This document shows positions 46,181-55,550 of a stretch of DNA of 64,000 nt, piece after piece. The stretch covers positions 629,964-693,963 of the forward strand of contig JAHCIA010000001.1 in assembly GCA_026129465.1 (NCBI GenBank), in the 5' to 3' direction. The position numbers and the translations under genes are program-made. Below the pieces are notes generated by a model. The model saw only the letters and a program-made list of their open reading frames with translations, searched no databases and was not told the origin of the DNA. Every line of letters starts with the position of its first letter. Positions within the stretch are counted from its first letter, which is position 1. Origin of the DNA: Flavobacteriales bacterium. GTDB taxonomy: Bacteria > Bacteroidota > Bacteroidia > Flavobacteriales_F > PHOS-HE28.

Positions 46181-46674
46181 GAAAGACGATGTTGCCTCAG
46201 CGGAGGGCGTATCGTTGTTTTCGGGGGCATCAGGTCCTTGGATCCAAGGGCATGCTTGGTGACAAGGCCAGCATGCTTCTACCATACTTTCCGTCTGTGT
46301 TCGTGCCTCGTGTCCGTGCTCACCAAGTGCGATCATCGATGGAAGCATTTTCGCACCCCATCCCGGTCCAGCGGAGATGTCCATGACTGCTTATGGCGTC
46401 AGGCCTCGAAATTCCCGCAATGGCCTGTCCGGGGCCATACTGTCTTGCGGCGATCTTCACCGATCTTGCGGCATTGGTCGGAAAGTGCCTGGGGTACAGC
46501 CCTTGAGTGGCCGGTTGGATGATGTTCGAAGCCCTGATGGGCCCATTCCTGGACCACACCGGTGGGCCGAAGGCATCACGCATTCCAGCGCGTCGAAAGC
46601 ACTTCCGAAATGCGTGGTCGCTCACCGGTGCTCCATGAGCACGCCCCGGCACCGATCTTGCCCAGCGGCCGTCC
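46181..46674. other. Divergent intergenic region
   Basis: This 494-bp stretch lies between two divergent genes. It holds the second copy of the 21-bp-spaced box element at 46433-46492. No other reading frame or hairpin is convincing. Confidence 0.6.
46433..46492. promoter_or_regulatory. Candidate operator with two 21-bp-spaced boxes, copy 2
   Basis: Contains GTCTTGCGGC (46442-46451) and ATCTTGCGGC (46463-46472), start-to-start 21 bp, with the spacer and flanks also matching copy 1 (40021-40079) except for about ten positions. It lies 262-292 bp upstream of the minus-strand start at 46180 and 203-233 bp upstream of the plus-strand start at 46675. Confidence 0.5.
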
Positions 46675-47073
46675 ATGCTCCAACGTCTCCTCCCCTTCCT
46701 GCTCTTCCTGCTGATCGGCCATTCCGCCATGGCCCAGCGGCTCTACGATGGCGCTGGGCGCTACATGGGCCGTTTCGACGCGGGCCGCTACTACGATGAA
46801 GCGGGCCGCTTCAAGGGCCGGGTGGACAACGACCGTTTCTACGACGATGCCGGGCGCTTCAAGGGCCGCTGGGACGCTGGCCGCGTGTACGACGAGGCCG
46901 GGCGCTTCCGGGGCCGCATGGATAAGGGCCGCGCCTATGATGCCGCTGGCCGTTTCCTGGGCCGTGTGGACCAAGGCCGCCTTTACGATGAGGCCGGCCG
47001 CTACATGGGCCGCCTGGACCCCGCCGACGAACGCTACGCCGCGTTGTGGTACTTCTTCAGCGTGTGGCGGTAG
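46675..47073 (+). CDS. Small secreted protein made of six 16-residue repeats
   Basis: A 132-residue protein with a signal peptide (MLQRLLPFLLFLLIGHSAMA) and six tandem 16-residue units of the form x-Y-D-x-A-G-R-x-x-G-R-x-D-x-G-R (residues 22-117, nucleotides 46738-47025). It ends with an aromatic tail (YAALWYFFSVWR). The period is strict, without insertions. The pattern recalls short beta-hairpin repeats such as YD/RHS or WG repeats, but the unit length and the composition do not match those families closely. Function unknown; exported or envelope-associated. Confidence 0.7.
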   Translation: MLQRLLPFLLFLLIGHSAMAQRLYDGAGRYMGRFDAGRYYDEAGRFKGRVDNDRFYDDAGRFKGRWDAGRVYDEAGRFRGRMDKGRAYDAAGRFLGRVDQGRLYDEAGRYMGRLDPADERYAALWYFFSVWR

Positions 47074-47224
47074 AGTCCGTCCTGGAATGGAAAGTAATTG
47101 ACGTGCATGGCGGTCGCAGGCGCGATGACAGCGGTCACGGGATCCGCTCATCCCCGTTCATTTCCCGGTATCTCCCTGTCTCCCATGCTGCGACCCTAAG
47201 GCGGTGGCCGAACAGCATGGCGCG

Positions 47225-47257
47225 TTCGGCGCCCCACGCATGGGAAGGATACCTTCG
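47225..47257 (+). promoter_or_regulatory. Possible promoter for the thrS operon
   Basis: TACCTTCG (47250-47257) is one base off the TANNTTTG -7 box, and TTCG (47225-47228) could be the -33 element at 21-bp spacing. It lies 44 bp before the thrS start. Confidence 0.35.
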
Positions 47258-47300
47258 CGCCCTGTTCGCGGGCCGCTCGTAGGGCCCCGAGCGATCGAAG

Positions 47301-49244
47301 ATGAAGATCAACGTCACCCTGCCGGACGGTTCCGTCCGCACTTACGACCAAGGCGCCACCGCCATGGACGTGGCCAAGGACATCAGTGAAGGGCTCGCCC
47401 GCAACGTGCTCGCCGCCAAGGTGGATGGCGAGGTCCGCGATGCGAACCGCCCCCTGCCCGGCGATTGCGGCCTGGCCCTGCTCACCTGGAACGACCCCGA
47501 TGGCAAGAGCACCTTCTGGCACAGCAGCGCGCACTTGCTGGCCGAAGCGCTCGAAGCCCTCTACCCCGGTGTCAAATTCGGCATCGGCCCGCCCATCGAG
47601 AACGGCTTCTATTATGATGTGGACCTGGGCGACCGGGTGATCGGCGACGGGGACTTCGCGGCCATCGAGGCCAAGATGAAGGAACTGGCCGGCAAGAAGA
47701 GCAGCTACCAGCGCCGTGACGTGCCCAAGGCTGAGGCCATGGCCTATTTCCAGGAAAAGGGCGACGAGTACAAGCTGGAACTGCTGGAGGGCCTCAACGA
47801 CGGCGAGATCACCTTCTACCAGCAGGGCGACTTCGTGGACCTCTGCCGCGGCCCGCACATCCCCGACACCTCCTTCATCAAGGCCATGAAGGTGATGGCC
47901 GTGGCCGGTGCCTATTGGCGCGGGGACGAGAAGCGCAAGCAGCTCACCCGCCTCTACGGCATCACCTTCCCCAAGCAAAAGGAGCTCGACGAGTACCTGG
48001 CGATGCTGGAGGAGGCCAGGAAGCGCGACCACCGCAAGCTGGGCAAGGAGTTGGACCTGTTCACCTTCAGCGAAAAGGTCGGTCCAGGGTTGCCCCTCTG
48101 GCTGCCCAAGGGAGCTGCGCTGCGCGAGCGGCTGGTGAACTTCATGAAGAAGGCCCAGGAGGACAGCGGCTACGAACAGGTGGCCACGCCGCACATCGCC
48201 CACAAGGACCTCTACGTCACCAGCGGCCATTACGAGAAGTACGGCAAGGACAGCTTCCAGCCGATCCACACCCCGCACGAGGGCGAGGAGTTCCTGCTGA
48301 AGCCCATGAACTGCCCGCACCATTGCGAGATCTTCAAGAGCAGGCCTCGCAGCTACAAGGACCTGCCCATCCGCTACGCGGAATTCGGCACCGTGTACCG
48401 CTACGAGCAGAGCGGTGAGTTGCACGGCCTGACCCGGGTGCGCGGTTTCACGCAGGACGATGCCCACCTCTTCTGCCGGCCGGACCAGGTGAAGGAGGAA
48501 TTCATCAAGGTGATCGACCTGGTGCTGCTGGTGCTGAAGGCGCTTGACCTGGAGGACTATGAGGCCCAGATCAGCCTGCGCGACCAGGTGGACCGCAGCA
48601 AGTACATCGGCAGCGACGAGAACTGGGAGAAGGCCGAGCAGGCCATCATTGATGCGGCGGCCGAGAAAGGCCTGAAGACCGTGGTGGAGTATGGTGAGGC
48701 CGCTTTCTACGGCCCGAAGCTCGACTTCATGGTGAAGGACGCCCTGGGCCGGCGCTGGCAGCTGGGCACCATCCAGGTGGACTACAACCTGCCGGAACGC
48801 TTCGAACTGGAGTATGTGGGCAGCGACAACGCCCGCCACCGGCCGGTCATGATCCACCGGGCGCCCTTCGGCAGCCTGGAGCGTTTCGTGGCCGTGCTCA
48901 TCGAGCATACAGGCGGGCGCTTCCCCCTGTGGCTCACCCCCGAGCAGGCCATCATCCTGCCCATCAGCGACAAGTTCGTGGAGGCCGCCCACGCCGTGGC
49001 CGCATCGCTGAAAAATTCCGACATTCGCGCCTCCGTTGACGAGCGGAACGAGAAGATAGGCCGCAAGATCCGCGATGCGGAACTGGCCAAATACCCGTTC
49101 ATGCTCATCCTCGGGGAGAAGGAGGCCGATTCAGGCTCCGTATCCGTTCGTGAACATGGCCAGGGCGACCTGGGCGTGATGAGCACCGGGGACTTCGCGT
49201 CCTTGGTGAACGACAGGATCCGGAAGCAACTGGGTGGCCATTGA
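47301..49244 (+). CDS. thrS: Threonine--tRNA ligase
   Basis: A 647-residue class II aminoacyl-tRNA synthetase that charges tRNA-Thr. Domains in order: TGS (residues 1-62), editing domain with the HxxxH motif HSSAH (His74, His78) and [11 protein letters not shown], then the catalytic core with zinc ligands in [22 protein letters not shown] and [12 protein letters not shown], motif 2 [20 protein letters not shown], and a C-terminal anticodon-binding domain ([17 protein letters not shown] ... [14 protein letters not shown]). The editing site is intact, so misacylated Ser-tRNA should be cleared. It leads the thrS-infC-rpmI-rplT cluster, a conserved translation operon. Confidence 0.98.
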   Translation: MKINVTLPDGSVRTYDQGATAMDVAKDISEGLARNVLAAKVDGEVRDANRPLPGDCGLALLTWNDPDGKSTFWHSSAHLLAEALEALYPGVKFGIGPPIENGFYYDVDLGDRVIGDGDFAAIEAKMKELAGKKSSYQRRDVPKAEAMAYFQEKGDEYKLELLEGLNDGEITFYQQGDFVDLCRGPHIPDTSFIKAMKVMAVAGAYWRGDEKRKQLTRLYGITFPKQKELDEYLAMLEEARKRDHRKLGKELDLFTFSEKVGPGLPLWLPKGAALRERLVNFMKKAQEDSGYEQVATPHIAHKDLYVTSGHYEKYGKDSFQPIHTPHEGEEFLLKPMNCPHHCEIFKSRPRSYKDLPIRYAEFGTVYRYEQSGELHGLTRVRGFTQDDAHLFCRPDQVKEEFIKVIDLVLLVLKALDLEDYEAQISLRDQVDRSKYIGSDENWEKAEQAIIDAAAEKGLKTVVEYGEAAFYGPKLDFMVKDALGRRWQLGTIQVDYNLPERFELEYVGSDNARHRPVMIHRAPFGSLERFVAVLIEHTGGRFPLWLTPEQAIILPISDKFVEAAHAVAASLKNSDIRASVDERNEKIGRKIRDAELAKYPFMLILGEKEADSGSVSVREHGQGDLGVMSTGDFASLVNDRIRKQLGGH

Positions 49245-49270
49245 TCGGAACAGGAACCAAAGAACACTAA

Positions 49271-49870
49271 GTGGCAGGACCTTTCTTCAGACGCCCCGGC
49301 GGGCCGCCCCGCCCCGGTGGTGGCGCGCGCAGACCGTACAGGGGCAGGGTGATCAAGGAGGATCCGCACCGGATCAACGAGCGGATCACCGGTGTGCCCG
49401 ATGTGCGCGTGGTGGGCGAGAACGTGGAGCAGGGGGTCTACCCCTTCCGCGATGCGCTCCGGATGGCCGAGGAACTGGGGCTGGACCTGGTCGAGATCAG
49501 CGCCACGGCCGTCCCGCCTGTCTGTCGCATCATCGAGTACAAGAAGTTCCTCTACGACCTGAAGAAGAAGCAGAAGGAGATCAAGGCGAAGCAGGCCACG
49601 GTGGAGATGAAGGAGATCCGCTTCGGGCCGAACACCGATGAACACGACCTCAACTTCAAACTGAAGCACGCGCGCAAATTCATCGAGGAGGGGCACAAGG
49701 TGAAAGCCTTCGTCTTCTTCCGGGGACGCACCATCGTCTTCAAGGAACGGGGCGAGATCCTGCTGTTGAAGTTCGCGCAGGAACTGGAGGATGTGGCCAT
49801 CGTGGAGCAGATGCCCAAACTGGAAGGCAAGCGGATGATCATGTATGTGATCCCCAAGAAGAAGAAGTGA
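49271..49870 (+). CDS. infC: Translation initiation factor IF-3
   Basis: A 199-residue protein with both IF-3 halves: the N-terminal domain ([20 protein letters not shown] ... [20 protein letters not shown]) and the C-terminal domain ([20 protein letters not shown] ... [19 protein letters not shown]). IF-3 binds the 30S subunit and controls start-codon fidelity. The start is GTG at 49271, because an in-frame TAA immediately precedes it; a non-ATG start is normal for infC, where it allows autoregulation. The N-terminal arginine/proline/glycine-rich extension is longer than in Enterobacteria. It lies 26 bp after thrS. Confidence 0.96.
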   Translation: MAGPFFRRPGGPPRPGGGARRPYRGRVIKEDPHRINERITGVPDVRVVGENVEQGVYPFRDALRMAEELGLDLVEISATAVPPVCRIIEYKKFLYDLKKKQKEIKAKQATVEMKEIRFGPNTDEHDLNFKLKHARKFIEEGHKVKAFVFFRGRTIVFKERGEILLLKFAQELEDVAIVEQMPKLEGKRMIMYVIPKKKK

Positions 49871-49941
49871 CCCACGCGGCGCCAGAGGGCGCGCGACCAA
49901 CGAACGACACGAAGCGGAACACCACAACACGACCAGCGGCC

Positions 49942-50133
49942 ATGCCCAAGATGAAGACCAAGTCCGGCGCCAAGAAGCGGTTCAAGCTTACCGGCACCGG
50001 CGAGATCAAGCGCAAACACGCTTACAAGAGCCACATCCTCACCAAGAAGGAGACCAAGCGCAAGCGCAACCTCACGAAGATGACCCTTGTGCATCCGAGT
50101 GACAAGAAGAACATCCAAAGCCTTCTTCCATAA
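49942..50133 (+). CDS. rpmI: 50S ribosomal protein L35
   Basis: A 63-residue very basic protein, [20 protein letters not shown] at its start, the typical L35 opening, followed by [14 protein letters not shown] and KRKRNL. ATG at 49942 gives the normal L35 length. It follows infC by 71 bp and precedes rplT. Confidence 0.96.
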   Translation: MPKMKTKSGAKKRFKLTGTGEIKRKHAYKSHILTKKETKRKRNLTKMTLVHPSDKKNIQSLLP

Positions 50134-50235
50134 GGCTCCCGATCGCTCCGGGGAACAGGTAGCGTTGACCAGGACGTGCAGCACCAAAGAGCCAGGCGAT
50201 AGCCGGGCCGCTCACGCCCAAAAACCAAGAGAACT

Positions 50236-50580
50236 ATGCCACGCAGTCAGAACAAAGTAGCCAGCAAGGCCCGTCGCAAGAAGGTGCTGAAGATGGCCAA
50301 GGGCAGCTTCGGCGCCCGCAAGAACGTCTTCACCGTCGCCAAGAACAGCGTCGAAAAGGGCCTCACCCACGCCTACACGGGCCGCCGCCTGAAGAAGCGC
50401 GACTTCCGCGCGCTCTGGATCCAGCGCATCAATGCCGCCGCCCGCGAGAACGGCATGAGCTACAGCACGCTGATGTCCGGTCTGAAGAAGGCCAACATCG
50501 GGCTGGACCGCAAGGCCCTTTCAGAGATCGCCTACAGCGATGCCACCGCCTTCAAGGCCATCGTGGACAAGGTGAAGTAG
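50236..50580 (+). CDS. rplT: 50S ribosomal protein L20
   Basis: A 114-residue protein with the L20 signatures [40 protein letters not shown] and [21 protein letters not shown]20 binds 23S rRNA early in 50S assembly and in other bacteria also represses the operon. It is the last gene of the translation cluster, followed by a terminator. Confidence 0.97.
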   Translation: MPRSQNKVASKARRKKVLKMAKGSFGARKNVFTVAKNSVEKGLTHAYTGRRLKKRDFRALWIQRINAAARENGMSYSTLMSGLKKANIGLDRKALSEIAYSDATAFKAIVDKVK

Positions 50581-50603
50581 AAAGACCAACGACCGCTTCG
50601 TGT

Positions 50604-50635
50604 GAAAGGGATCCCACCGGGGTCCCTTTCTATTT
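50604..50635 (+). terminator. Rho-independent terminator after rplT
   Basis: Stem GAAAGGGA / TCCCTTTC (50604-50611 with 50623-50630), followed by TATTT. It lies 24 bp after the rplT stop. Confidence 0.75.
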
Positions 50636-50663
50636 CCGCCCTCACCCGCCCCGGATACCTTTG
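50633..50663 (+). promoter_or_regulatory. Promoter for the endonuclease I gene (TTTC-N19-TACCTTTG)
   Basis: TACCTTTG (50656-50663) matches TANNTTTG exactly, and TTTC (50633-50636) lies 19 bp upstream, one base off the TTTG -33 box. The start codon is at 50669, so the transcript should have almost no leader. Confidence 0.65.
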
Positions 50664-50668
50664 GCGCG

Positions 50669-51700
50669 ATGATGCGCATCCTGTTGCCGATCGTCCTGCT
50701 CCTCTGGCAGGACCTCGCGGCCCAGCCACCGCCCGGCTACTACGATGCCGCGGAAGGTCTCACCGGCCAGTCCTTGACACAGGCGCTGAACGGCATCATT
50801 TCGCCACACACCGTACTGCCCAATAACGCCTTATGGGCCGCCTTCGAGAGCACGGACAAGAAGGATGACGGAACCGTGTGGGACATGTACAGCGATGTGC
50901 CGGGTGGCGTGCCGTCCTATGTGTACCAGTTCGTGGCGGACCAGTGCGGCACCTACAACAGCGAGGGCGACTGCTTCAACCGGGAGCACTCCTTCCCCCA
51001 AAGCTGGTACAACAGTCTGGCGCCCATGAGCACGGACCTCTTCCACCTCTACCCAACCGATGCCTGGGTGAACCAGCAGCGCGCCAACTGGCCCTTCGGC
51101 AGCGTGGCCCAACCGCAATGGACCAGTACCAATGGCGGCAAGCTGGGACCCTGCTCCTGGCCGGGCTGCACCGGCACCGTCTTCGAACCGATCGACACCT
51201 ACAAGGGCGACTTCGCGCGCAGCTATTTCTACATGCTCACGCGCTATCTGCCGCAGTTGCCCGGCTGGACCAGCCCCATGATGTCGGAAGGGGCGTTCCT
51301 GCCCTGGGCGGAAAGTCTGCTCCTCGCCTGGCACTTGAACGATCCGGTGAGCACCAAGGAGACTGACCGGAACAATGCGGTCTTCGCATTGCAGGGCAAC
51401 CGCAATCCTTACATCGACAGGCCGGAGTGGGTCCAGAGCATTTGGGGGCCCATGGCCTCGGTGGGAACCCTGGCCGATGATGTGGTGAAGGCCTGGATGC
51501 ACGAAGGTGCCTTGTATGCCTCCGATGACCTGGTCGCGATCTCTCCGGGCTGGCGTGTCGTGGACCTTTCCGGACGCACCGTCTTGCAGGGCCGTGTCAC
51601 AAGGGCCATCACACCGGTACCATCCACCCTGTCATCAGGGAGCTACCTCATCCTGCTTGACCTGGGCATCCGGACCCACGCCATCCGCTTCGTTCATTGA
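50669..51700 (+). CDS. Secreted endonuclease I family nuclease with T9SS-type C-terminus
   Basis: 343 residues. After a signal peptide (MRILLPIVLLLWQDLAAQ) the enzyme domain shows the endonuclease I landmarks: CFNREHSFPQSWY with the catalytic His, DLFHLYPTDAWVNQQRANWP, the KGDFARSYFYMLTRY helix, and NPYIDRPEWVQSIWG. It is a metal-dependent, non-specific nuclease family (EndA/NucM). The last ~70 residues (WRVVDLSGRTVLQGRVTRAI ... SSGSYLILLDLG) resemble a T9SS type A sorting domain. Role: degrading extracellular DNA for nutrients or biofilm remodelling, inferred. The stop overlaps the convergent flavoprotein gene by 7 bp. Confidence 0.9.
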   Translation: MMRILLPIVLLLWQDLAAQPPPGYYDAAEGLTGQSLTQALNGIISPHTVLPNNALWAAFESTDKKDDGTVWDMYSDVPGGVPSYVYQFVADQCGTYNSEGDCFNREHSFPQSWYNSLAPMSTDLFHLYPTDAWVNQQRANWPFGSVAQPQWTSTNGGKLGPCSWPGCTGTVFEPIDTYKGDFARSYFYMLTRYLPQLPGWTSPMMSEGAFLPWAESLLLAWHLNDPVSTKETDRNNAVFALQGNRNPYIDRPEWVQSIWGPMASVGTLADDVVKAWMHEGALYASDDLVAISPGWRVVDLSGRTVLQGRVTRAITPVPSTLSSGSYLILLDLGIRTHAIRFVH

Positions 51701-52911
51701 GCGGCGCCAAGCCTGCCAGCCAGATACCCCGTGGTCCAGGCCGCTTGGAAATTGAACCCACCGGTGATGCCGTCGACGTCCAGCACTTCACCTGCGAAGA
51801 AGAGCCCGGGAGCCATGCGGCTTTCCATGGTCAAAGGATCGACCTCATCCAATGGGACACCGCCCGCCGTAACGAACTCCTCCTTGAAGGTGGTCTTGCC
51901 CTGTACCGTGTAGCGGTCGTTGGTCAGCGTATCGATCAACCGGTCGCGCTCCTTGCGCGGCAGTTCTCCCCATGGACGTGCGGGGTCGATGCCTGCTTTC
52001 TCCAACAGATGCGACCACAACCTCCGCGGTATGCCCGGCATGGACACGTTGCCTGAACGTTTCCGTGCCAGTTCCAGGGCGCGCTCCTGCATCCCCTTGC
52101 GGACATCATGTTCCGATGCGCCGCCCAGCCAGTTGACCCGGATGGCGAACCGATAGCCCATGTCATGAACGACGCGTGCGCCCCAGGCACTCAGCCGCAG
52201 GATCGCTGGCCCGCTCATGCCCCAATGGGTGACCAGCAAGGGCCCGGTGCTTTCCAGATCGGTACCGATGATGCGCACTTGCGCGACCTCCACGGATACG
52301 CCCATCAGTTCGCGGATCGGTTCGCCGGGCATGTTGAAGGTGAACAGCGAAGGCACCGGCGGTACGATCGAATGGCCCAACGCGGTGATCCAGTTGTAGG
52401 CTTCGGGTTTCGCCAGTCCGCCTGTGGTCACGATCAACTTGTCCGCGTGGTGGACCCCGTCGTTGGATGACCTGACCGTAAAACCCGCACCCCGCTTCTC
52501 CACGCCCACCACAGCGGATCGGAGCAGCACCCGCACCTGCGCCAGAGCGGCGTGTTCACGCAACAGACCGACGATGGTGCCCGAGTCATCGGTCACCGGG
52601 AACATGCGGCCATCCGCTTCGGTCTTCAACTCCACACCACGTTCGCGGAACCAGCGCACCGTTTCGGGTTGTCCGAAGCGCTCGAACGACTTGCGCAAGA
52701 ATGCCTGGCCACGCGGGTAGTGGCTCGCGAAGCGCCTTGGATGCGGACAGGCATGGGTGACGTTGCACCGTCCTCCCCCACTGACACGCACCTTGGCCAG
52801 TGTGTCAGCGGTCTTCTCCAGCAGCGTGATGCCGGCCTGTGGGTGATGGGCATGCGCACTGAGCGCGGCGAAAAAGCCCGCCGCGCCACCGCCCACCACC
52901 ACCACGTCCAT
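51694..52911 (-). CDS. HI0933/BaiN-family NAD(P)/FAD-dependent oxidoreductase
   Basis: 405 residues. The N-terminal FAD-binding motif is VVVVGGGAAGFFAAL (GxGxxG), followed by KVRVSGGGRCNVTHA, a signature of the HI0933 family, the segment TTGGLAKPEAYNWI, and the C-terminal FAD site GLFFAGEVLDVDGITGGFNF. These are cytoplasmic flavoproteins; substrates are unknown in most members. Length agrees with the family. It is convergent with the endonuclease gene and lies 21 bp downstream of the esterase-like gene on the same strand. Confidence 0.88.
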   Translation of the reverse strand: MDVVVVGGGAAGFFAALSAHAHHPQAGITLLEKTADTLAKVRVSGGGRCNVTHACPHPRRFASHYPRGQAFLRKSFERFGQPETVRWFRERGVELKTEADGRMFPVTDDSGTIVGLLREHAALAQVRVLLRSAVVGVEKRGAGFTVRSSNDGVHHADKLIVTTGGLAKPEAYNWITALGHSIVPPVPSLFTFNMPGEPIRELMGVSVEVAQVRIIGTDLESTGPLLVTHWGMSGPAILRLSAWGARVVHDMGYRFAIRVNWLGGASEHDVRKGMQERALELARKRSGNVSMPGIPRRLWSHLLEKAGIDPARPWGELPRKERDRLIDTLTNDRYTVQGKTTFKEEFVTAGGVPLDEVDPLTMESRMAPGLFFAGEVLDVDGITGGFNFQAAWTTGYLAGRLGAAQ

Positions 52912-52932
52912 GGGACGAAGATGCGGCGATCG

Positions 52933-54162
52933 TCAGTGCGCGATCACGATACGCGCTGTGGGTGCCGAACCGTCACGGGCAAGGATCTGATACACCCCGT
53001 CAGGCAGCATGGCCAGATCAAGTGGCGCAAGCCCACCGGGATGCCGTCCCTGCCATACTTCACGGCCGCCCATGTCCAGGATGCTCAGCATACCGGACTG
53101 TGGAAGTTCGAGCCAGACCAGGCCGGCCGAGGGATTCGGATAAGGGAGCGAAGCCTCCACCCCGGCCATTTCATCCAAACCCACGCTGCCTGGGATGCAA
53201 TCCACTGGCACCTCGCAGATGAGTTTGGCGGTGAAACTCGCCACGTAATGCAGCGAGTTGGCCTGGTCATTCTGGATGTAGCCCACATGCGCATTGGCCG
53301 TGATGCTCTTCAGGCAGTTGTCCAGCCCCAGGCTGTTCATTCTCAAATGGATGTCATGGCTGCCCGAGGCCGTGAGCCCCGTGGGGATGCCTATCACGGA
53401 AACCTGTTGTGTGTAGTAGGGCACCACGTTGTCGCCGGTCTCATGGATGCTGACCAGGGGTTTGTCGCCGGGTTCGATCCAGAGCGTGTCGCCCAGCGCG
53501 CCGCTGAAGCTGTACACGGCGAAGACCTCGCTGGAATAGCCTGGTGATCCGCTGTTGCCCTCCACACCGCCCAAGGCGGCGCTCTCTCCCTGCAGGATCG
53601 CGGGGATCTCCTCGTCCTGGTCCAGGTAGGTGGCATGCAGCGCACTGATGGCGCCAGCCGACACACCGCCGATGATGATGCGGTCCGGATCGATCTTGTA
53701 TGGATTGCCCTGCTCGGCCACGGTCTTGCGCAGGAAGCGCACACAGGCTTTCATGTCGTGCGCACCACGCATCACCGCACGCGTGGTGGTGACCTCGTTG
53801 GGCAGGAAGAAACCCACGCGGTAGTCGGGCGCCACGGCCACATATCCCATGCGCGCGAAGGCCTGACAGAGCGGGGCCACATCGGCACGGGTACCGGTGA
53901 TGAAGGATCCACCGAAGGCCAAGATCATCACCGGGCGCTGGTCCAGCACATCACCGGCGGGTTCATAAACGTCCAGACGTAGCGTCTGGGGTTGGCCATT
54001 GACGCCGGTGTTGCTGCCAAATACCACGGCCTGGGTAACGGTCACATTCGGGAAAGTGGATTGCGAGGTGTAGCGTCCTCCATTGCAGTCCTGTGCCGGG
54101 GCCAGGGGAGCGATGAGCGTGAGGAAGCAGGCCAGCAGGCCATGGTGTGGTGCGATGCGCAT
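52933..54162 (-). CDS. Secreted alpha/beta-hydrolase (carboxylesterase-like) with T9SS signal
   Basis: About 409 residues. Signal peptide: LLACFLTLIAPLAPAQ. The hydrolase core has the oxyanion segment PVMILAFGGSFITGTRADV, the tyrosine-containing YRVGFFLPNE, and the nucleophile elbow GGVSAGAISALH (Ser), as in type B carboxylesterases. The catalytic acid and histidine are probably in the stretches with LVSIHETGDNVVPYYT and GSHDIHL. The C-terminal ~80 residues (LPYPNPSAGLVWLELPQSGM ... LPDGVYQILARDG) are a T9SS type A domain. Substrate unknown; extracellular ester hydrolysis inferred. ATG at 54162 starts the signal peptide. Confidence 0.83.
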   Translation of the reverse strand: MRIAPHHGLLACFLTLIAPLAPAQDCNGGRYTSQSTFPNVTVTQAVVFGSNTGVNGQPQTLRLDVYEPAGDVLDQRPVMILAFGGSFITGTRADVAPLCQAFARMGYVAVAPDYRVGFFLPNEVTTTRAVMRGAHDMKACVRFLRKTVAEQGNPYKIDPDRIIIGGVSAGAISALHATYLDQDEEIPAILQGESAALGGVEGNSGSPGYSSEVFAVYSFSGALGDTLWIEPGDKPLVSIHETGDNVVPYYTQQVSVIGIPTGLTASGSHDIHLRMNSLGLDNCLKSITANAHVGYIQNDQANSLHYVASFTAKLICEVPVDCIPGSVGLDEMAGVEASLPYPNPSAGLVWLELPQSGMLSILDMGGREVWQGRHPGGLAPLDLAMLPDGVYQILARDGSAPTARIVIAH

Positions 54163-54323
54163 GTTGCGGAGAGCTGGGGTAAAGGAGCAGAGGATGCCAA
54201 GGTAGATCGCGTTCTTGTTGCGAGCAAGCGCCGGCCATCGCCTTGAATGACAGGGACTCCCGGATAGTGTACCGCGATCGGCACGGCATTGGACAAGGGC
54301 GGCGTGGATCAAACCATCGGACC

Positions 54324-54929
54324 ATGAAAAAGTCGATCATCATCGCGGCGCTCGGCATACCCTTCGGGATAGCCAATGCCCAATTCCAAGTGAACCCCCA
54401 ATTCGGGGTCAACTACCAAAGCATCACAGGATCGGCCGAAGGCACCGAGTTCCGCGCCGGCATGGGCTGGCAGTTGGGTGCGGACCTTCGCTTCGGCGAC
54501 CGTTTCTACTTCCAGCCTGGTGCCTTCTTCGGCCGCAGTGCCACCGTGGTGAAACAGACCGCCATCGATGCGCTTGTCATCGAGGATGATCTGGTGCGCA
54601 CCAACCTGCGCATGAAGGCCATGTTCGGCCACCGCATCATAGATACCTACCAGTTCGACCTGCGCTTCGCCATGGGTCCCACCTATGATGTGCTGATGAG
54701 CGTTGACGACAGGAACGACCGCATCAGTTATGACCAGGGCGACTTCCGCCGCGGATCGCTGAACCTGGATGCCGCGCTTGGCTTCGACATGGGCTACTTC
54801 ACCATGGAGCCTTCCGTGAGCTTCGGACTGAGTCGGGTCTTCAAGGACAACCCGGCGGTGCAGGACATCGGCTCGCGCTACCTCACCTACGGCCTCACCA
54901 TCGGCATCAACCTGGGCAACGACGACTGA
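54324..54929 (+). CDS. Outer-membrane beta-barrel protein
   Basis: A 201-residue protein with signal peptide MKKSIIIAALGIPFGIANA and then alternating amphipathic beta strands (FQVNPQFGVNYQSITG, AGMGWQLGADLRFGDRFYFQ, FDLRFAMGPTYDVLMSVDDR, MEPSVSFGLSRVFKD), ending TYGLTIGINLGNDD. This fits a small eight-to-ten-stranded barrel (OmpW/PorT-type fold). Function unknown; it faces away from the esterase gene and is followed by a terminator. Confidence 0.82.
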   Translation: MKKSIIIAALGIPFGIANAQFQVNPQFGVNYQSITGSAEGTEFRAGMGWQLGADLRFGDRFYFQPGAFFGRSATVVKQTAIDALVIEDDLVRTNLRMKAMFGHRIIDTYQFDLRFAMGPTYDVLMSVDDRNDRISYDQGDFRRGSLNLDAALGFDMGYFTMEPSVSFGLSRVFKDNPAVQDIGSRYLTYGLTIGINLGNDD

Positions 54930-54955
54930 GCCCAGGATCCACCAGAACATGGAAG

Positions 54956-54980
54956 CCCCCGGCCAACACCGGGGGTTTTT
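54956..54980 (+). terminator. Rho-independent terminator after the barrel gene
   Basis: Stem CCCCCGG / CCGGGGG (54956-54962 with 54969-54975) followed by TTTTT. Confidence 0.85.
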
Positions 54981-54995
54981 CATGGGTTGTCTTGA

Positions 54996-55550
54996 TCAGG
55001 ATCCTCCTTGTGTTGCTGGACGCGCCACGTCCATGGCACGGGAAGGTCGATGCGCGCGGAAGATCGGCTGGTCCAATGCACCTTCGATGAAGGCCTTGAG
55101 GAGATCGACCTCATCACGCGTGCGGCGCTTGGCCTCCTCGGACAGGAAATAGAGGAACAAACCACCCGCCAGGCCGATGAGCAACACATACAATCCCCAG
55201 GTCCCGCCGCCATTGCCCCAGTTGAGGAAGGCGATGAACAGGCCGGCGATGCCGGTGATACCGAAGGCGATCAGGGCACCCCTGAAGAAACGCCAGATGC
55301 GGTAGGATGGGCCGATGATGGTATGGAAAGCCGTGCTCCGATCCAGGGGGGCCAGTCTGATCCTCACCTGAGGGGTCCAGATCCTGCTGATGTGCGAAGG
55401 GAACCGAAGCACCAAAGCTTCGTGCTCCTTGCGCAACTTCAGGTCTGAGGGGTTGTTCCTGCGGAGTTGCTGGCGTATGCGGGCCTCGATCCATTCCGCC
55501 GATTCCGGCAGGATGGCCTTGTGTCGAGGTCTGAAACCGAACGCTGGCAT
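54996..55550 (-). CDS. Hypothetical membrane protein
   Basis: 184 residues. The N-terminal ~85 residues are soluble, basic and hydrophilic, with one mention-worthy segment WTPQVRIRLAPLD. Two transmembrane helices follow (ALIAFGITGIAGLFIAFLNW and GLYVLLIGLAGGLFLYFLSE), and a short charged C-terminus. I do not recognise the family. No neighbouring gene gives a hint of function. Confidence 0.55.
   Translation of the reverse strand: MPAFGFRPRHKAILPESAEWIEARIRQQLRRNNPSDLKLRKEHEALVLRFPSHISRIWTPQVRIRLAPLDRSTAFHTIIGPSYRIWRFFRGALIAFGITGIAGLFIAFLNWGNGGGTWGLYVLLIGLAGGLFLYFLSEEAKRRTRDEVDLLKAFIEGALDQPIFRAHRPSRAMDVARPATQGGS

Noticed and set aside
46738..47025. RHS/YD-repeat toxin
   Set aside because: The 16-residue unit shares only YD with RHS repeats, the protein is small, and no toxin domain or immunity gene follows.
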